Shown: in pieces, positions 1-9,406 of the stretch
Layout of the letters: each line of letters starts with the position of its first letter
Position numbering within the stretch: the stretch's first letter is position 1
Source of the DNA: Holophagae bacterium
Lineage (GTDB): Bacteria > Acidobacteriota > Holophagae > Acanthopleuribacterales > Acanthopleuribacteraceae
Assembly: GCA_030429565.1 (NCBI GenBank)
Contig: JAUIFE010000004.1
Location: 94,848 to 158,847, forward strand
Direction: 5' to 3'
Length of the DNA: 64,000 nt
Made by a program: the position numbers and the translations under genes
Notes under the pieces: generated by a model
Database searches by the model: none
Told to the model about the DNA's origin: nothing
The model's input: only the letters and a program-made list of their open reading frames with translations

Positions 1-2
1 CG

Positions 3-224
3 TGCGAACCGCACATCATGCGCGATTTAGATGCGCTTGAAGATTTTGTCCCCAATCGACCGAGCCTGTACCAGCGTGTCCTGGCGCCGGTGTGGCCGCT
101 TGACGGCCCGCCGCAAGCTGTCTGGGTGTACGTTACCGAAGCCCGGCGAATTGGCGCTGACTGGCAACGCATGCGCGCTTGGCCAAGCGAGCCTTGGCCG
201 GGTAAACCAAACCGGGTACGGTGA
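3..224 (+). CDS. gamma-glutamylcyclotransferase-like (AIG2/GGCT) protein, C-terminal part
   Basis: The reading frame is open from the window edge, so the gene is cut by the boundary; the ATG at 18 is internal to the frame. The visible 73 residues contain LDALEDF, then RPSLYQRV, then AVWVYV. This order is typical of the C-terminal half of AIG2-like gamma-glutamylcyclotransferases, where a DALE-type motif is followed by a Y-x-R-V strand and an AWVYV strand. Members release 5-oxoproline from gamma-glutamyl compounds. The N-terminal YGSL motif lies outside the window, so activity cannot be judged. A ChaC-type enzyme of the same superfamily occurs at the far end of the window. The family call is by pattern only. 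Confidence 0.55.
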   Translation, partial: CEPHIMRDLDALEDFVPNRPSLYQRVLAPVWPLDGPPQAVWVYVTEARRIGADWQRMRAWPSEPWPGKPNRVR

Positions 225-302
225 GCGGGCGAGCCTGGGTCGAGGATCGTCGCCGACAGCCTGGTAATCGGTTTATCGATTTCTTTAGCGGTCGGATCAC
301 CA

Positions 303-332
303 ACAAAAAAGGGGCCGGATGGGCCCCCTTGA
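303..332 (-). terminator. Rho-independent terminator of the TonB receptor gene
   Basis: On the minus strand a GGGGCC/GGCCCC stem with a 5-nt loop is followed by TTTTTTG. It lies 23 nt beyond the stop codon of the receptor gene. Confidence 0.75.
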
Positions 333-354
333 GGATTGGCAATCGGTTGGTCGG

Positions 355-2457
355 CTACAGCGAGAAACGCGCTTCGACACCGTAGGAACGCGGTTGTGAG
401 GGGAAACCGATGTCGGTGGCGGCACCGGTGAACTCACGTGCGAAAAACTCCTCGAAAAACCGTTCGTCACCCAGGTTTTTTCCGTAGAGTGCCACTGTCC
501 ATTTGCCAAAAGCGTAGCTCAGGCGCGCGTTGAGAAGATCTTGCGCACCGCGGCTGTCGACGTTGTCGATGTGCCAGTACAATTCGCCGATATGCTCGTA
601 ATCGAGTTTGGCGACGACCTTGCGCTGCTCGCCCAAATTGCGGTGGAAACGCAGGCCCAACGCTGCCGAGGTTTCGGGCGTGTTGGGCGTTTTGTTGCCG
701 GTGACCGGGCCGTCGATCAGCGCGAAAAACGGACTCGTGGTGTCGAGTTTTTTGATTTCGGTATCGCTGGTGCCCAAGCCGAAAGACACGTCTAGCCAGT
801 CGTTGGCGCGCAGGCGACAATCCAACTCCAGGCCCGTGATGGTCGATTCGTCGATGTTGAGAATGCCGGACGAGCCGACCGGCACGTCGAACACAAACAC
901 CTGTTGATCTTCAAAGTCGGTGTAAAAAACCGCGCCGTTGACAACGGCTGCGCCACTGTCATTTTGCCATTTAAAACCCAGTTCCAGGTTGCGTGTGGTT
1001 TCCTCGTTAAACTGGCTCGGGAAAGAAGCGACGCCTGGCGGGTTAAAACCGCCGCTGCGAAAGCCGTCGGCGTATGAGGCGAACAGCATAGCGCGGTCGT
1101 TGGCAAAATACGCCAAACTGAGCTTGGTTTGTACGGCGTCGAAGACTTCGTCGCGCACACCGCCGGTCGCGGCATTGGTCTGTTCGCGGTCGTCGCGGTC
1201 GTAACGCAAGGCACCGGACAGTTCCCAGCGTTCCTGGAGACGCATGTCGCCTTGGAGGTAAACGGCACTCGAGGTGTTGTCGTTGTCTTCCAGCAGGCCG
1301 AAGTTGATTTCATAACCTGGCGCGGCCGGATCAGCGTTAATGAAGATCTCGGTGTCGACGCCGCGCTCCCAGGTTTGGTAAAAGGCACCGGCAATCCAGC
1401 GGAAGGCGCGGTCGTCAGGTGAGGTGAAACGCAATTCCAAGGTTTGTGCTTCGAATTCGAGCGTTTCTTCCGCTTTGAGGATGTCGGGTGTGGAGAAGTC
1501 GAAATCGGCTGAGAAGAACTCATCGAGCTGGTTAAAGGCGGCGATGGCGGTAAAGGTGCCGGCCTCGCTGTTGTAATCCAGTTTGACCGAGCCTTCACGG
1601 ATTTCGCGCTCACCGCGCGGCACCAGGTTGGGGAAGGGGTTGCCAGGTTCGGTATCGGCCAATCCGTCGGCGAGAGCCAGGTAATAAGGACCGCCGTCTT
1701 CGGTGTCGGTGGCGTGCAGGTTGACCGACAGTTCGGCGTGTTCGCCCAACAGCGCCAGTAATTTGGCCGAGAGGCTGGTGTCCTCGCGGCGGTCGACGGT
1801 GCGTTGCAAGGTGTCGCTGTCGATGAAACCGTCGCGTTCCAGCCACGAGCCGGAAACGCGGTAAAAGACGTTGTCGGCGAGTGGGCCGCTAACGCCGGCG
1901 GCGAGGTTGCGGTGATCGCCGTTGCCGAGCCCGAGGCGCACGTCAAAGCGCTGCTCGGCGGACGGGGCTTTGGTTGTCAACGAAATCACGCCGCCGATGC
2001 TGTTACGGCCGTAGAGCGCGCCTTGGGGTCCGCGCAATACTTCGATTTGCGCGACGTCAAACCAATCGCGGGTTAAGGCGTTGGGTGAGGCTTGGTAAAT
2101 GCCGTCGATCATGACCGCGACTGGTTGGTCGCCGTTGCGAACCTTGGTGATACCGCGCATGGTCAGGGTGTGGTTGCCGGGATTCTGGGCGTCAATAAAA
2201 GAGAGGTTGGGGGTCAGTGCGATAAAGTCGCGCACTTCGTCAATTCCGTTTTCGATAACTTCTGTTTCCGTAATGGTTGTCATGGTGATCGGTACTTTTT
2301 GAGCCATTTCTTCGCGTTTGCGCGACGTCACCACGGTTTCGGTATAGGAAATTTCCGGGAGCGGCGCATCCTCATCAGGGACGGCTTGGGTTTGGGCGAG
2401 AAGGGGACCGGCCATAAAAATCAAAAAATATCGCAAGAAACTCGAATCAATCGACAT
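355..2457 (-). CDS. TonB-dependent outer-membrane receptor
   Basis: A 700-residue protein with a hydrophobic N-terminal signal (about residues 7-22), a TonB-box-like ETVVTS near residue 40, a plug domain at about 50-155 (PITMTTITETEV, LRGPQGALYGRNSIGG) and a 22-strand-type barrel. It ends in aromatic-rich strands and a terminal Phe-Ser-Leu (FSL), close to the usual C-terminal aromatic signature. Such receptors import siderophores, vitamin B12, glycans or other ligands across the outer membrane using TonB energy. The QNPGNHTLTMRGI plug motif resembles receptors of the FyuA/Sphingomonad-type iron group, but no ligand can be assigned. The ATG is preceded by GAGG 7 nt upstream. The gene is transcribed alone, divergent from a small membrane protein gene, and has its own terminator. 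No Fur box or riboswitch was seen in the 190-nt upstream gap. Confidence 0.93.
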   Translation of the reverse strand: MSIDSSFLRYFLIFMAGPLLAQTQAVPDEDAPLPEISYTETVVTSRKREEMAQKVPITMTTITETEVIENGIDEVRDFIALTPNLSFIDAQNPGNHTLTMRGITKVRNGDQPVAVMIDGIYQASPNALTRDWFDVAQIEVLRGPQGALYGRNSIGGVISLTTKAPSAEQRFDVRLGLGNGDHRNLAAGVSGPLADNVFYRVSGSWLERDGFIDSDTLQRTVDRREDTSLSAKLLALLGEHAELSVNLHATDTEDGGPYYLALADGLADTEPGNPFPNLVPRGEREIREGSVKLDYNSEAGTFTAIAAFNQLDEFFSADFDFSTPDILKAEETLEFEAQTLELRFTSPDDRAFRWIAGAFYQTWERGVDTEIFINADPAAPGYEINFGLLEDNDNTSSAVYLQGDMRLQERWELSGALRYDRDDREQTNAATGGVRDEVFDAVQTKLSLAYFANDRAMLFASYADGFRSGGFNPPGVASFPSQFNEETTRNLELGFKWQNDSGAAVVNGAVFYTDFEDQQVFVFDVPVGSSGILNIDESTITGLELDCRLRANDWLDVSFGLGTSDTEIKKLDTTSPFFALIDGPVTGNKTPNTPETSAALGLRFHRNLGEQRKVVAKLDYEHIGELYWHIDNVDSRGAQDLLNARLSYAFGKWTVALYGKNLGDERFFEEFFAREFTGAATDIGFPSQPRSYGVEARFSL

Positions 2458-2665
2458 GTATCAACCTCGGCTGTTCGCTGGATAGCCCTATTTTACGAGA
2501 AAAACGGCAACCCGCAAGCGCACGCTGCGAGTTTGTTTTCGACGTCAGAATCTTGATCTGTAAATGTTTTTAAGACAATGGCTTAGGCAATTCACCTGAG
2601 GGTCGATAGGAGACAATAGGCAGGCACGCCCCGGTGCGTTCCGTCGCCGGATGAGGAGGCCGTCA

Positions 2666-3424
2666 GTGCTATTGATGTTGCGGATCGTATACGTGCTCTT
2701 GTGGTTAGGTCTGCTGGTGCCGCCGGTTTTAGCCGCCGTCATTTTAGCGCGCGGTGGAGGCTATCCTTACTTGTTAGAGGTCATCGGCATTGGTTCTTCG
2801 TTGATCATGGTGTTCTTCTACACGCGTACGCGCCTGCCGTTTGTGTTCCTGCACAAAACCAAACGCGACGCTGTGATTCAGTTTTACTTCCGTTATCAAC
2901 CCCGAGTTTTGCATCACGGTGACTCGGCTTCGGTGGAAGGCATCGTCATGGCGGCACTGTACGGCGACTTTGTCAGTGCCCGCCAACTTCTGGCGCTTCA
3001 CGGTGAAAAAGCCAAAGCCGAAGTCGATGACCTTAAAAATAGCCTGGAAGCGCTTTTGCTGGTTTTGGCCGGTGCGTGGGGCGAGGCCGAGGCGTTGTTG
3101 GATGAAGAAGAACGGCCGGTCAAACAGCCGATGATGCGTCGTGTTGATCGCGACAACTTTCACCACAATGTGGTGCGGGCGCTGTGCCGCGTCTTTACGG
3201 ATCGTGGGGGTGACACAGAGCACGAGGTGCTGGTGCGAGCCTACCGGGGTGGGACCTTTGTGTGGCGCATGCTTAGTGCTTGGGCTTTGGCTTATTACCT
3301 GCGCGATCAAGAGCGCGAACCCTTTGAGCATTACCGTGAATTGGTGACCGTGGTCGGAGAGCCCTTTCCGTTATTACACGGCATAAAACCGCCGGCGATA
3401 ATGGTTGAACAAACCTCAGCCTAA
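2666..3424 (+). CDS. hypothetical membrane protein with two N-terminal helices
   Basis: I choose the GTG at 2666 because an exact AGGAGG lies 6 nt upstream; the in-frame ATG at 2651 overlaps that SD site. The 252-residue product has two hydrophobic segments (about residues 5-26 and 36-54). A soluble, helix-rich region follows, with short repeated elements such as GDFVSARQLLAL and GAWGEAEALL that look like TPR/SEL1-type helical pairs. I recognise no family. It stands alone between the divergent TonB receptor and an unrelated porin-like gene. Probably an inner-membrane protein with a cytosolic helical domain. Confidence 0.75.
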   Translation: MLLMLRIVYVLLWLGLLVPPVLAAVILARGGGYPYLLEVIGIGSSLIMVFFYTRTRLPFVFLHKTKRDAVIQFYFRYQPRVLHHGDSASVEGIVMAALYGDFVSARQLLALHGEKAKAEVDDLKNSLEALLLVLAGAWGEAEALLDEEERPVKQPMMRRVDRDNFHHNVVRALCRVFTDRGGDTEHEVLVRAYRGGTFVWRMLSAWALAYYLRDQEREPFEHYRELVTVVGEPFPLLHGIKPPAIMVEQTSA

Positions 3425-4097
3425 ACGAAGCGTTTTTGGCAATGAACTCTCTCGACCTGCCAGGTACATGATGAACCGTCCCGGTGTACTATTTCCGCTG
3501 CGAGAGGAATTGCCGCTGTCTGCTGACGCCAAGCGCACCATGCTGTGGCAACTACCGGCGTACCGGCTGTCGCCACGGGTTTTTGGATCGTGGCAAGGTG
3601 GCTCGCCACGATGTTTTGAAAGAGGGTCCGAATCAGGATTGAACTCAGGGTACCCGATCGAGGTCAATGGTTTGGCGCGTTTCCACTCATCGTAGGACGA
3701 TGCTTTTGCCACTAAAGAACCGGCTATTCTCAACCGTGTCGGGCATTCATTTTGGGCGTCGAACGCTGCTAGGGCAAGGTTAGAAAATGTGATCTTGCGC
3801 GAGGCTTTGTCGGTGCGAGATTGTTTGGCGTTTGGTGTTTTTTAGGAATTTAATTAGTTTTGTGGTGTCAAAGCGATTTTAAGTTAGGTGTAGCCTGTTT
3901 TTTGCCTAATGAACTAGGTGAAATTTCGCAATGCTGCGCAACCGTCCCCAAAAACAAGCGGGTAAAGTTGTTGTAAAAGCGTATAAGGCCATGGAAATAG
4001 GTCGGATAGTGGTTTTGAGAAGTTGGCATTCCACATGCTCTATAGAATCCCGTTTTGCGAGTTGCAAACATCAATTCTCGTACCTTGGGAGTCCTCT
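3425..4097. other. 673-bp non-coding stretch
   Basis: No ORF here has protein-like composition together with an SD site. The last 250 bases are A/T-richer and contain TATAGA about 50 nt before the OmpW-like start, so a promoter for that gene is likely here. I saw no repeat or tRNA-like structure. Confidence 0.4.
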
Positions 4098-4739
4098 ATG
4101 AAAAAAACAATTTTCTCGTCCTTGTTGGTTTTAATGAGTGCCGTTGCCTTGGCCGGCGAGGGGGATATTCTGGTGCGCGCCCGTTTGATTAACGTCGCGC
4201 CCAACGACGATTCCTCCCAAATCCTTACTACCGGAACCGGTGTGACTGTCGATGACGCGATTGTGCCTGAGTTTGACATTACCTACATGTTCCGCAAGAA
4301 CTGGGGGGTGGAAGTGATTGCCGCCACCTCCGAGCACGAAATCACCACTGAAAAGGGTGACCTCGCTGGTGCCGACGCCGGTGATGTGTGGGTGTTGCCG
4401 CCGACGATTACCTTGCAATACCATTTCGGTCCAGACACGGCGACCGATATTTACCTGGGTTTGGGTGTCAACTACTCGCTCTTTTACAACTACGACCTTT
4501 CCGATGATTTAGAAGGCTTGGGTGTCAGTGATATTGATTTCGACAGTTCTTTTGGTCTGTCCGCCAACATCGGCGCTGATTTCAAGATTACCGAAAAGTG
4601 GTTTTGCAACGTCGATCTCAAATACATCGATATGAGTACCGATGCCGATTTGGAATTGGCCGACGGCGGCGTACTGGACACCCTTTCTGTGGACATTAAT
4701 CCCTTTGTTGCCGGTATCGGTGTCGGTTACCGTTTTTAA
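4098..4739 (+). CDS. OmpW-family outer-membrane protein
   Basis: The ATG at 4098 is preceded by GGGAG with 6-nt spacing and opens a clear signal peptide (KKTIFSSLLVLMSAVALA, cleavage after ALA). The ORF can be extended upstream to 4023, but that adds an unlikely leader. The 213-residue precursor has OmpW hallmarks: GDILVRARLINVAP right after the signal, a PEFDITYMF strand, the LPPTITLQYHF motif, a DIYLGLGVNY strand, and the C-terminal VAGIGVGYRF ending in Phe. OmpW proteins are eight-stranded barrels that let small hydrophobic molecules cross the outer membrane. It appears monocistronic. A short stem-loop follows the stop codon. Confidence 0.92.
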   Translation: MKKTIFSSLLVLMSAVALAGEGDILVRARLINVAPNDDSSQILTTGTGVTVDDAIVPEFDITYMFRKNWGVEVIAATSEHEITTEKGDLAGADAGDVWVLPPTITLQYHFGPDTATDIYLGLGVNYSLFYNYDLSDDLEGLGVSDIDFDSSFGLSANIGADFKITEKWFCNVDLKYIDMSTDADLELADGGVLDTLSVDINPFVAGIGVGYRF

Positions 4740-4753
4740 CCCCATGAATGAGC

Positions 4754-4770
4754 CTAATGCTCGGCATTAG
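4754..4770 (+). terminator. stem-loop after the OmpW-like gene
   Basis: CTAATGC, loop TCG, GCATTAG lies 14 nt after the stop codon. There is no U-run behind it, so it may be a Rho-dependent or mRNA-stabilising hairpin rather than an intrinsic terminator. Confidence 0.3.
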
Positions 4771-4969
4771 CTTGGTAAAACCCATCGACAAGGCCTGGTT
4801 CTCGTCGCGATGCAGCCGCTTTAATGCGTCCTGTACCGTCGCACGCCGCCAGGCCTTTGCATTTTCTTGGTGAAGGATGAGGCCGTGCCGCCACTTTTTT
4901 CGATGATGCACTTGAGCCACGAACTTTTTGCGGCGAAAGGTTTTAGTAAATGGTGGAGGTTCGGCAAAA

Positions 4970-5719
4970 ATGTGGACGCTTTTCTTTTGGTTCTGCTTGG
5001 CGGCACCCACCGAATCGCCCTTGTTGGCAGCGGGTGCGGATCAAAAATTTTTCCAAGAACAATGGCGCTATAAACGCTTTCGGCAAGCTTGGCTGAATAA
5101 GGCCGGCCCGATTGAAAGCAAGCTTAAGGCCGAACAATTTCCCGGTGCCGTACCCAACCTTTTTCTGCGCGCTTTTAAGCAGGATCAGGCGCTGGAAGTC
5201 TGGGCTCGGGTGCGTAACGGCGAACCTTATCGTTTGCTGTATCGCTTTCCGATTTGTGCCTTATCCGGGGTACTTGGACCCAAACGCAAGCAAGGTGATC
5301 TGCAAATTCCCGAAGGATTGTATGTCATCGACCGTTTTAATCCGGCCAGCAGTTACCACCTCTCGTTGGGCATCAACTACCCCAATCGCTGTGATCGGCG
5401 CCTCGGTGATCCAGTTGATCCCGGCGACTTGATCTTTATTCATGGGAACTGTGTCACCATCGGTTGTTTGCCGATTCAAAACGATCCAATTGAAACGCTA
5501 TACAGCTTGTGTGTTGCGGCACGCGCGAATGGTCAAAAGCAGATTCCGGTTCATATTTTTCCCACGCGTCTCGACGAAGCCGGGTTGGCCAAACTCATCA
5601 AAACCCGCCCACAACACGCCGACTTTTGGCGTAACCTTGCCGTGCCCTACCGCTTTTTCGAAAACGAAAAACGGCCGCCGCGCGCCAAGTGTGACCAAAA
5701 CGGCCTGTACCAGTTATGA
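4970..5719 (+). CDS. YafK/YkuD-type murein L,D-transpeptidase
   Basis: The start at 4970 follows GGTGGAGG and opens a signal-like segment (MWTLFFWFCLAAP); the longer ORF from 4928 lacks one. The 249-residue product carries the YkuD signature in the YafK/DpaA form: His130 in SSYHLSLGINYP, His158 in IFIHGNC and Cys166 in TIGCLPI, the presumed nucleophile. Such periplasmic enzymes form or cleave L,D-cross-links in peptidoglycan; E. coli YafK/DpaA removes Braun lipoprotein from the wall. The region between His158 and Cys166 is short, as in that subgroup. The gene is convergent with the antiporter gene. Whether it acts as transpeptidase or hydrolase cannot be told from sequence. Confidence 0.88.
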   Translation: MWTLFFWFCLAAPTESPLLAAGADQKFFQEQWRYKRFRQAWLNKAGPIESKLKAEQFPGAVPNLFLRAFKQDQALEVWARVRNGEPYRLLYRFPICALSGVLGPKRKQGDLQIPEGLYVIDRFNPASSYHLSLGINYPNRCDRRLGDPVDPGDLIFIHGNCVTIGCLPIQNDPIETLYSLCVAARANGQKQIPVHIFPTRLDEAGLAKLIKTRPQHADFWRNLAVPYRFFENEKRPPRAKCDQNGLYQL

Positions 5720-5923
5720 GGCTGTTAATTCGGCCGTTTCTAAACCAAAAGGCCGGTGTCTGCCCTTGTTAGCGAAGGGTATTTTTCCTTACCAAAAACC
5801 CTCTTTTTGCGGGGCCGATTTTAACGAGGCTCGACCGGCTTGATGGATGTTTGTTTGAAGATGAAATAGATCGCGTCTTGGCTGCGTTCTTTTATTACTG
5901 GGTGGCAACACACCCAACACCCT

Positions 5924-7264
5924 TCATCCCAAGTCTCTTTTTGTTTCTCCAAGCTTCGGCCGGTGCGATGATTCGTTCCGGCTTTTTTTACGATTACCCA
6001 AACGCAAGGGAAACCGGTGGGTAGGATTGTGTTCGGGGCGTTTCATCGATTGGTGAATGACGCGGCCGTACCACTGAACCGCGGGCCATGCGCTGAAGCC
6101 GTGCACGAAAACGCTGGCGAGCACCACGGTCACCGCGATGTTAAACAGTTCCTCGCGGTGTTCTAAGTGGCCTTCTTCAAGCAACAACAACCCGTAGATA
6201 ATGGTGGCGATGCCGCGCGGGCCAAACCAGCCGAGAAAGAACAGGGTGGCGCGGTTGAGCTTAATACCCACGAGCGACAAGGCAACCGGTACCATGCGCA
6301 CGACGGTTAAGCTCAGCAGGGTGTAGATCAAAACGGTGCCGTTGATGTGGGGTAAGGCGGGCGGTACCATAAGGGCGCCGAAAAACAGGAAGGTCAACAG
6401 CGTTAAAAACTGGCCCTCGGTTTCGCCAAAGTCCAACAATATTTGGCCGCACGAAGGCGTTATGGTGTTGCCAAGGGCGACCCCGGCGACAAAGGCGCCG
6501 ATAAAGCCATTGCCGCCGAGCAGTTCGGCGCCGGCGTAGGCAAGTATGGCCAAACCAATGGCCGACAGTGCCACAAACTCGTGGTTCATCCATTCGGCGG
6601 CGTGGGCACGGCTGACTAAACGGCCGCCGGCATAACCGACGACAATACCGATTAAGGTGCCGACGACCAACTGTTGTGCGGCGGTAATCAGGAAATTGGA
6701 TTCATCGACATTTTCCATGTGCATGGCGAGGCAAATGAAAAATAAAAGGACCGGCAGCGCCAAGCCGTCGTTGAGACCGCTTTCCACGTTGAGTGCTTGG
6801 CGAATGCGTTGCGGCACGCGGTCGCTGCTAACCACCGCTTGACCCAAGGCCGCGTCGGTCGGCGCCAAAACAACGCCCAGCACCATGGCGCTCCACAAGC
6901 CGAGGTGCGGAAATAGGGCGACCGCGGCCAGGGCGCCAAAGAGCATGCACAGGGGAAGCCCGATCAACAACATCCGCACCGGAATATTGTGGTCGCGCTT
7001 GAGCCGTTTCACGTCGACACGGGCGGCGTCGGTGAACAGGACCAATACCAACGTCAGTTCGGTCAATAAATGAATAAGGGGATGATCTTTCTCGACGTGG
7101 AGCCAGTGCAAGCCGCTGTTGCCGATCAGGACGCCGAACAAAACAAACAACATCGGCGGCGTGACGACCGTGCGGCCGATGCGTCCGCTGATACTGCCAA
7201 AAGCCAAGAGGAAAAGGGCGACGGCGAAAAGCGCAAGGGTCTCCAAAAAAACCATCCTGGGCAA
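5924..7264 (-). CDS. CPA1-family Na+(K+)/H+ antiporter
   Basis: A 446-residue polytopic membrane protein with about 12 hydrophobic segments and the cation:proton antiporter signatures LAPTDAALGQAV and VESGLNDGLALP. The latter holds the conserved acidic residue of the transport site in the NhaP/SOS1 group. WFGPRGIATIIYGLLLLE near residue 350 is also typical. There is no C-terminal RCK/TrkA domain; the tail after about residue 400 is short and basic. The start is uncertain: TTG at 7264 or ATG at 7255, neither with a good SD. A 118-residue gene lies 105 nt upstream on the same strand and could be co-transcribed. Confidence 0.92.
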   Translation of the reverse strand: MPRMVFLETLALFAVALFLLAFGSISGRIGRTVVTPPMLFVLFGVLIGNSGLHWLHVEKDHPLIHLLTELTLVLVLFTDAARVDVKRLKRDHNIPVRMLLIGLPLCMLFGALAAVALFPHLGLWSAMVLGVVLAPTDAALGQAVVSSDRVPQRIRQALNVESGLNDGLALPVLLFFICLAMHMENVDESNFLITAAQQLVVGTLIGIVVGYAGGRLVSRAHAAEWMNHEFVALSAIGLAILAYAGAELLGGNGFIGAFVAGVALGNTITPSCGQILLDFGETEGQFLTLLTFLFFGALMVPPALPHINGTVLIYTLLSLTVVRMVPVALSLVGIKLNRATLFFLGWFGPRGIATIIYGLLLLEEGHLEHREELFNIAVTVVLASVFVHGFSAWPAVQWYGRVIHQSMKRPEHNPTHRFPLRLGNRKKSRNESSHRPKLGETKRDLG

Positions 7265-7369
7265 ACGGCGTTTGCGATGAGTGTGGAAAGGATCATCATC
7301 CCACGAATCAGGGGTTTTTGGGAACCTGGCCGTCTGGAGTTGATTGGACGGCGGTCGGTTGGGGTTGGG

Positions 7370-7726
7370 TTACCAACCATCGAGCAGTTCGCTGCTCAGC
7401 GGCACGTGGGTTGCCTGTTGGGCGGACCGCGTTTCGGCGATCAGACGTTGTAAGACACGGCGGCGTTGGCCGCGTTTGGCGTCATTGGCGGTTTGGGCCA
7501 GCATTTCGTGGATTAGCGTGCGCAAACGGATTTTTCCTTGCTCACGGCCCGCGACCAGGTCGAAAACGTCGATTAACCGGCGGTCACCGGCGTCAACGCG
7601 CTGGGCCAGTTGTTGGGCGAAGCGAGGGAACAATTGCGATTGGTCCTCTTGGAACCAACGGCCGACCTCGGTGAGGAAGGTGGTGTCAGGGGAAACAGCC
7701 ACCTGGGATTGAATCTGAGTGATCAT
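7370..7726 (-). CDS. hypothetical protein, 118 residues
   Basis: I do not recognise this protein. The ATG at 7726 has a GGAGG SD 6 nt upstream, and the composition is protein-like: soluble, mostly helical, rich in Gln, Arg and Leu (FPRFAQQLAQRV, LRTLIHEMLAQTA). No signal peptide or membrane segment. It precedes the antiporter gene on the same strand, so a shared transcript is possible, but nothing in the sequence ties it to ion transport. Confidence 0.65.
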   Translation of the reverse strand: MITQIQSQVAVSPDTTFLTEVGRWFQEDQSQLFPRFAQQLAQRVDAGDRRLIDVFDLVAGREQGKIRLRTLIHEMLAQTANDAKRGQRRRVLQRLIAETRSAQQATHVPLSSELLDGW

Positions 7727-8249
7727 AAAAACCTCCGCAAGGGAACATGCCGCACGACGGCAAAGCCCGTATCATAGCGGCTGGGTGAGCGCGCTGTGAA
7801 AAGGTCGTGAAAAATTGCCGTTATAGGGAAAAGTGCAGGGCGGCGAGGTTGTGGTGGCGGCGTTGAGGATTGAGGAAAAGGACAGAAAGTTAAACTCGGT
7901 CTCGCGCTTAAATACGCGGCGCAACGTGCGCTGGTTTGTTAAGGTTTTGCAAAGAAACGTGTTGGCACAGATCTTTGCGATCCCAACAAGCCTTCCTCAG
8001 GACAAATGAGCAGCGTTTTTTGGTAACCTGCTGTGCTTTGTGGCGCAGGTTGCGCTTAAAAACGCATTACCTGGAAAGAACAGAATCCCTGTAGCAATTA
8101 TTTCGGTGAATCGGCAAAGTGTCTTGAAAATTTATGTTAGAAGCAGTAAGGAATTGTGTTTGCGCCGGTTAGATTTCGTGTGGCGTCGCCGCCGGTGTGC
8201 ACAAGTCGTGGACGATGGCGTCATAAGAAGCAAGCTGGGTGGTCCACCG
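7727..8249. other. 523-bp stretch without a convincing gene
   Basis: A 72-codon plus-strand frame at 8040-8258 overlaps the end of the AlkC gene, lacks an SD site and has a basic, low-quality composition. I saw no repeats or strong hairpins. The promoter of the 118-residue gene presumably lies at its left end. Confidence 0.35.
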
Positions 8250-9320
8250 TCACTTTAACGCAAATGACAAACTGGCTTTAATGACGCCGTTCACAATCAG
8301 GTGGGCCAAGTGCTCACCCGCGTAATGGGTCCGCGTGGTGCGCTGCTGGAATGAGAACGTTTTCTCGTGCGGGTGAACGCCCGCGCCGAGTTCCTTTTCG
8401 CTTACTTTGAAGACTTTGCGTGAAAGACTGCCGTTGCTTTTGAGGAAATCAATCGCCAATTCTTGACGTACCAATGCGGCTTGGGTGCAGTGGGTCTGCC
8501 ACGAAAATGAGCCGGCATCGCCAATGGCAATTGATGCGGGGGCAACCTGAAAGTCGCTAATGGTCACGGCGGCCGGATCTTCGAAGCCGAACAAACGCAT
8601 GGCGCGTGTGTTGCCGGCCTTTAGCAAGGTGCGGCAGGCATGTTTGAGGATCCAATCGGTATCGCGATTGGCGCCCTGCCAGCGTTCGGCGAGGTCGAGC
8701 ACGGTTTCCGGATGCTTTTTGGTGATGTCGTTGAGATTGTTGGCAACGCTGCGGCGCACGTAGAGCGAGGGGTCGGTTTTGAGTTTTTCGAGAATTGGCA
8801 GGATGGGAGCGGGGTCTTTCTTAAAAGCGGGTAGGGCGGGCGCCCAGGGCAAATTGGGGCGGCAGCCCTCACTGGCGAGGCGGCGCAGGTGTTCGTTTTC
8901 GTGATCGGCCCAGGTTGTCATTTGCGCCATCATGCGCGTCGTATCTTTTTTGATGAAGGGGCGCACGGCGTATTCGGAACTGGAGAAACGGGTAAACCAA
9001 GCGAGTGCGTCCATGGAAGCGTCCCATTCGTTGAGACCGTAAATTTGCACATAGTGGGGAAAAAACATGGCTTCAAAGCCGCCATAGTTAGGCGCGACCT
9101 TTTTGAGTACCGCCAGGGCCGCGTCGTAGGGGCGATTGAGCGTTTTCTGCATGGTTTCGGCAATGTGGTGCATGCGCTGTTTGAGTTCGCGTTGCGGCCA
9201 GGCCGCGTCAAAAACGGCGGCAATGAAGGAGCTTTTGGGAAAGGCGGGGTCTTGTTGATGGAGGTCGCCGGCCAGACGTGTGATATAGGCTTCGGTGTAG
9301 ACGTTTTTGAGTGGTTCCAT
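8250..9320 (-). CDS. alkC: AlkC-type DNA alkylation repair glycosylase with C-terminal Ig-like domain
   Basis: The N-terminus (MEPLKNVYTEAYITRLAGDL) and the helical repeats that follow are characteristic of AlkC/AlkD-type HEAT-repeat glycosylases, which remove 3-methyladenine-type lesions without base flipping. Repeats run to about residue 250, e.g. PSLYVRRSVANNLNDI and TDWILKHACRTLLK. The last 100 residues (AAVTISDFQVAPASIAIGD onward) look like a beta-sandwich; a subset of AlkC proteins carries an Ig-like domain in this place, reported to contribute to DNA binding. An AGGAGG lies 9 nt before the ATG. It is transcribed as a single gene or together with the upstream kinase-like gene 86 nt away. 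Confidence 0.88.
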   Translation of the reverse strand: MEPLKNVYTEAYITRLAGDLHQQDPAFPKSSFIAAVFDAAWPQRELKQRMHHIAETMQKTLNRPYDAALAVLKKVAPNYGGFEAMFFPHYVQIYGLNEWDASMDALAWFTRFSSSEYAVRPFIKKDTTRMMAQMTTWADHENEHLRRLASEGCRPNLPWAPALPAFKKDPAPILPILEKLKTDPSLYVRRSVANNLNDITKKHPETVLDLAERWQGANRDTDWILKHACRTLLKAGNTRAMRLFGFEDPAAVTISDFQVAPASIAIGDAGSFSWQTHCTQAALVRQELAIDFLKSNGSLSRKVFKVSEKELGAGVHPHEKTFSFQQRTTRTHYAGEHLAHLIVNGVIKASLSFALK

Positions 9321-9406
9321 CGCGGCATGCCTCCTGAAAATCAGGAAGATAGCATAAATTCGCGGCTACGTCCGTGTTTTCGTAAAGGCCGTCTAACGAC
9401 CGTGAT

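Noticed and set aside
3405..3695. 96-codon plus-strand ORF after the membrane protein gene
   Set aside because: Overlaps the preceding gene, no SD site, no recognisable pattern; a minus-strand frame of equal length covers the same bases.
8040..8258. 72-codon plus-strand ORF
   Set aside because: No SD site, basic low-quality composition, and it overlaps the end of the AlkC gene.
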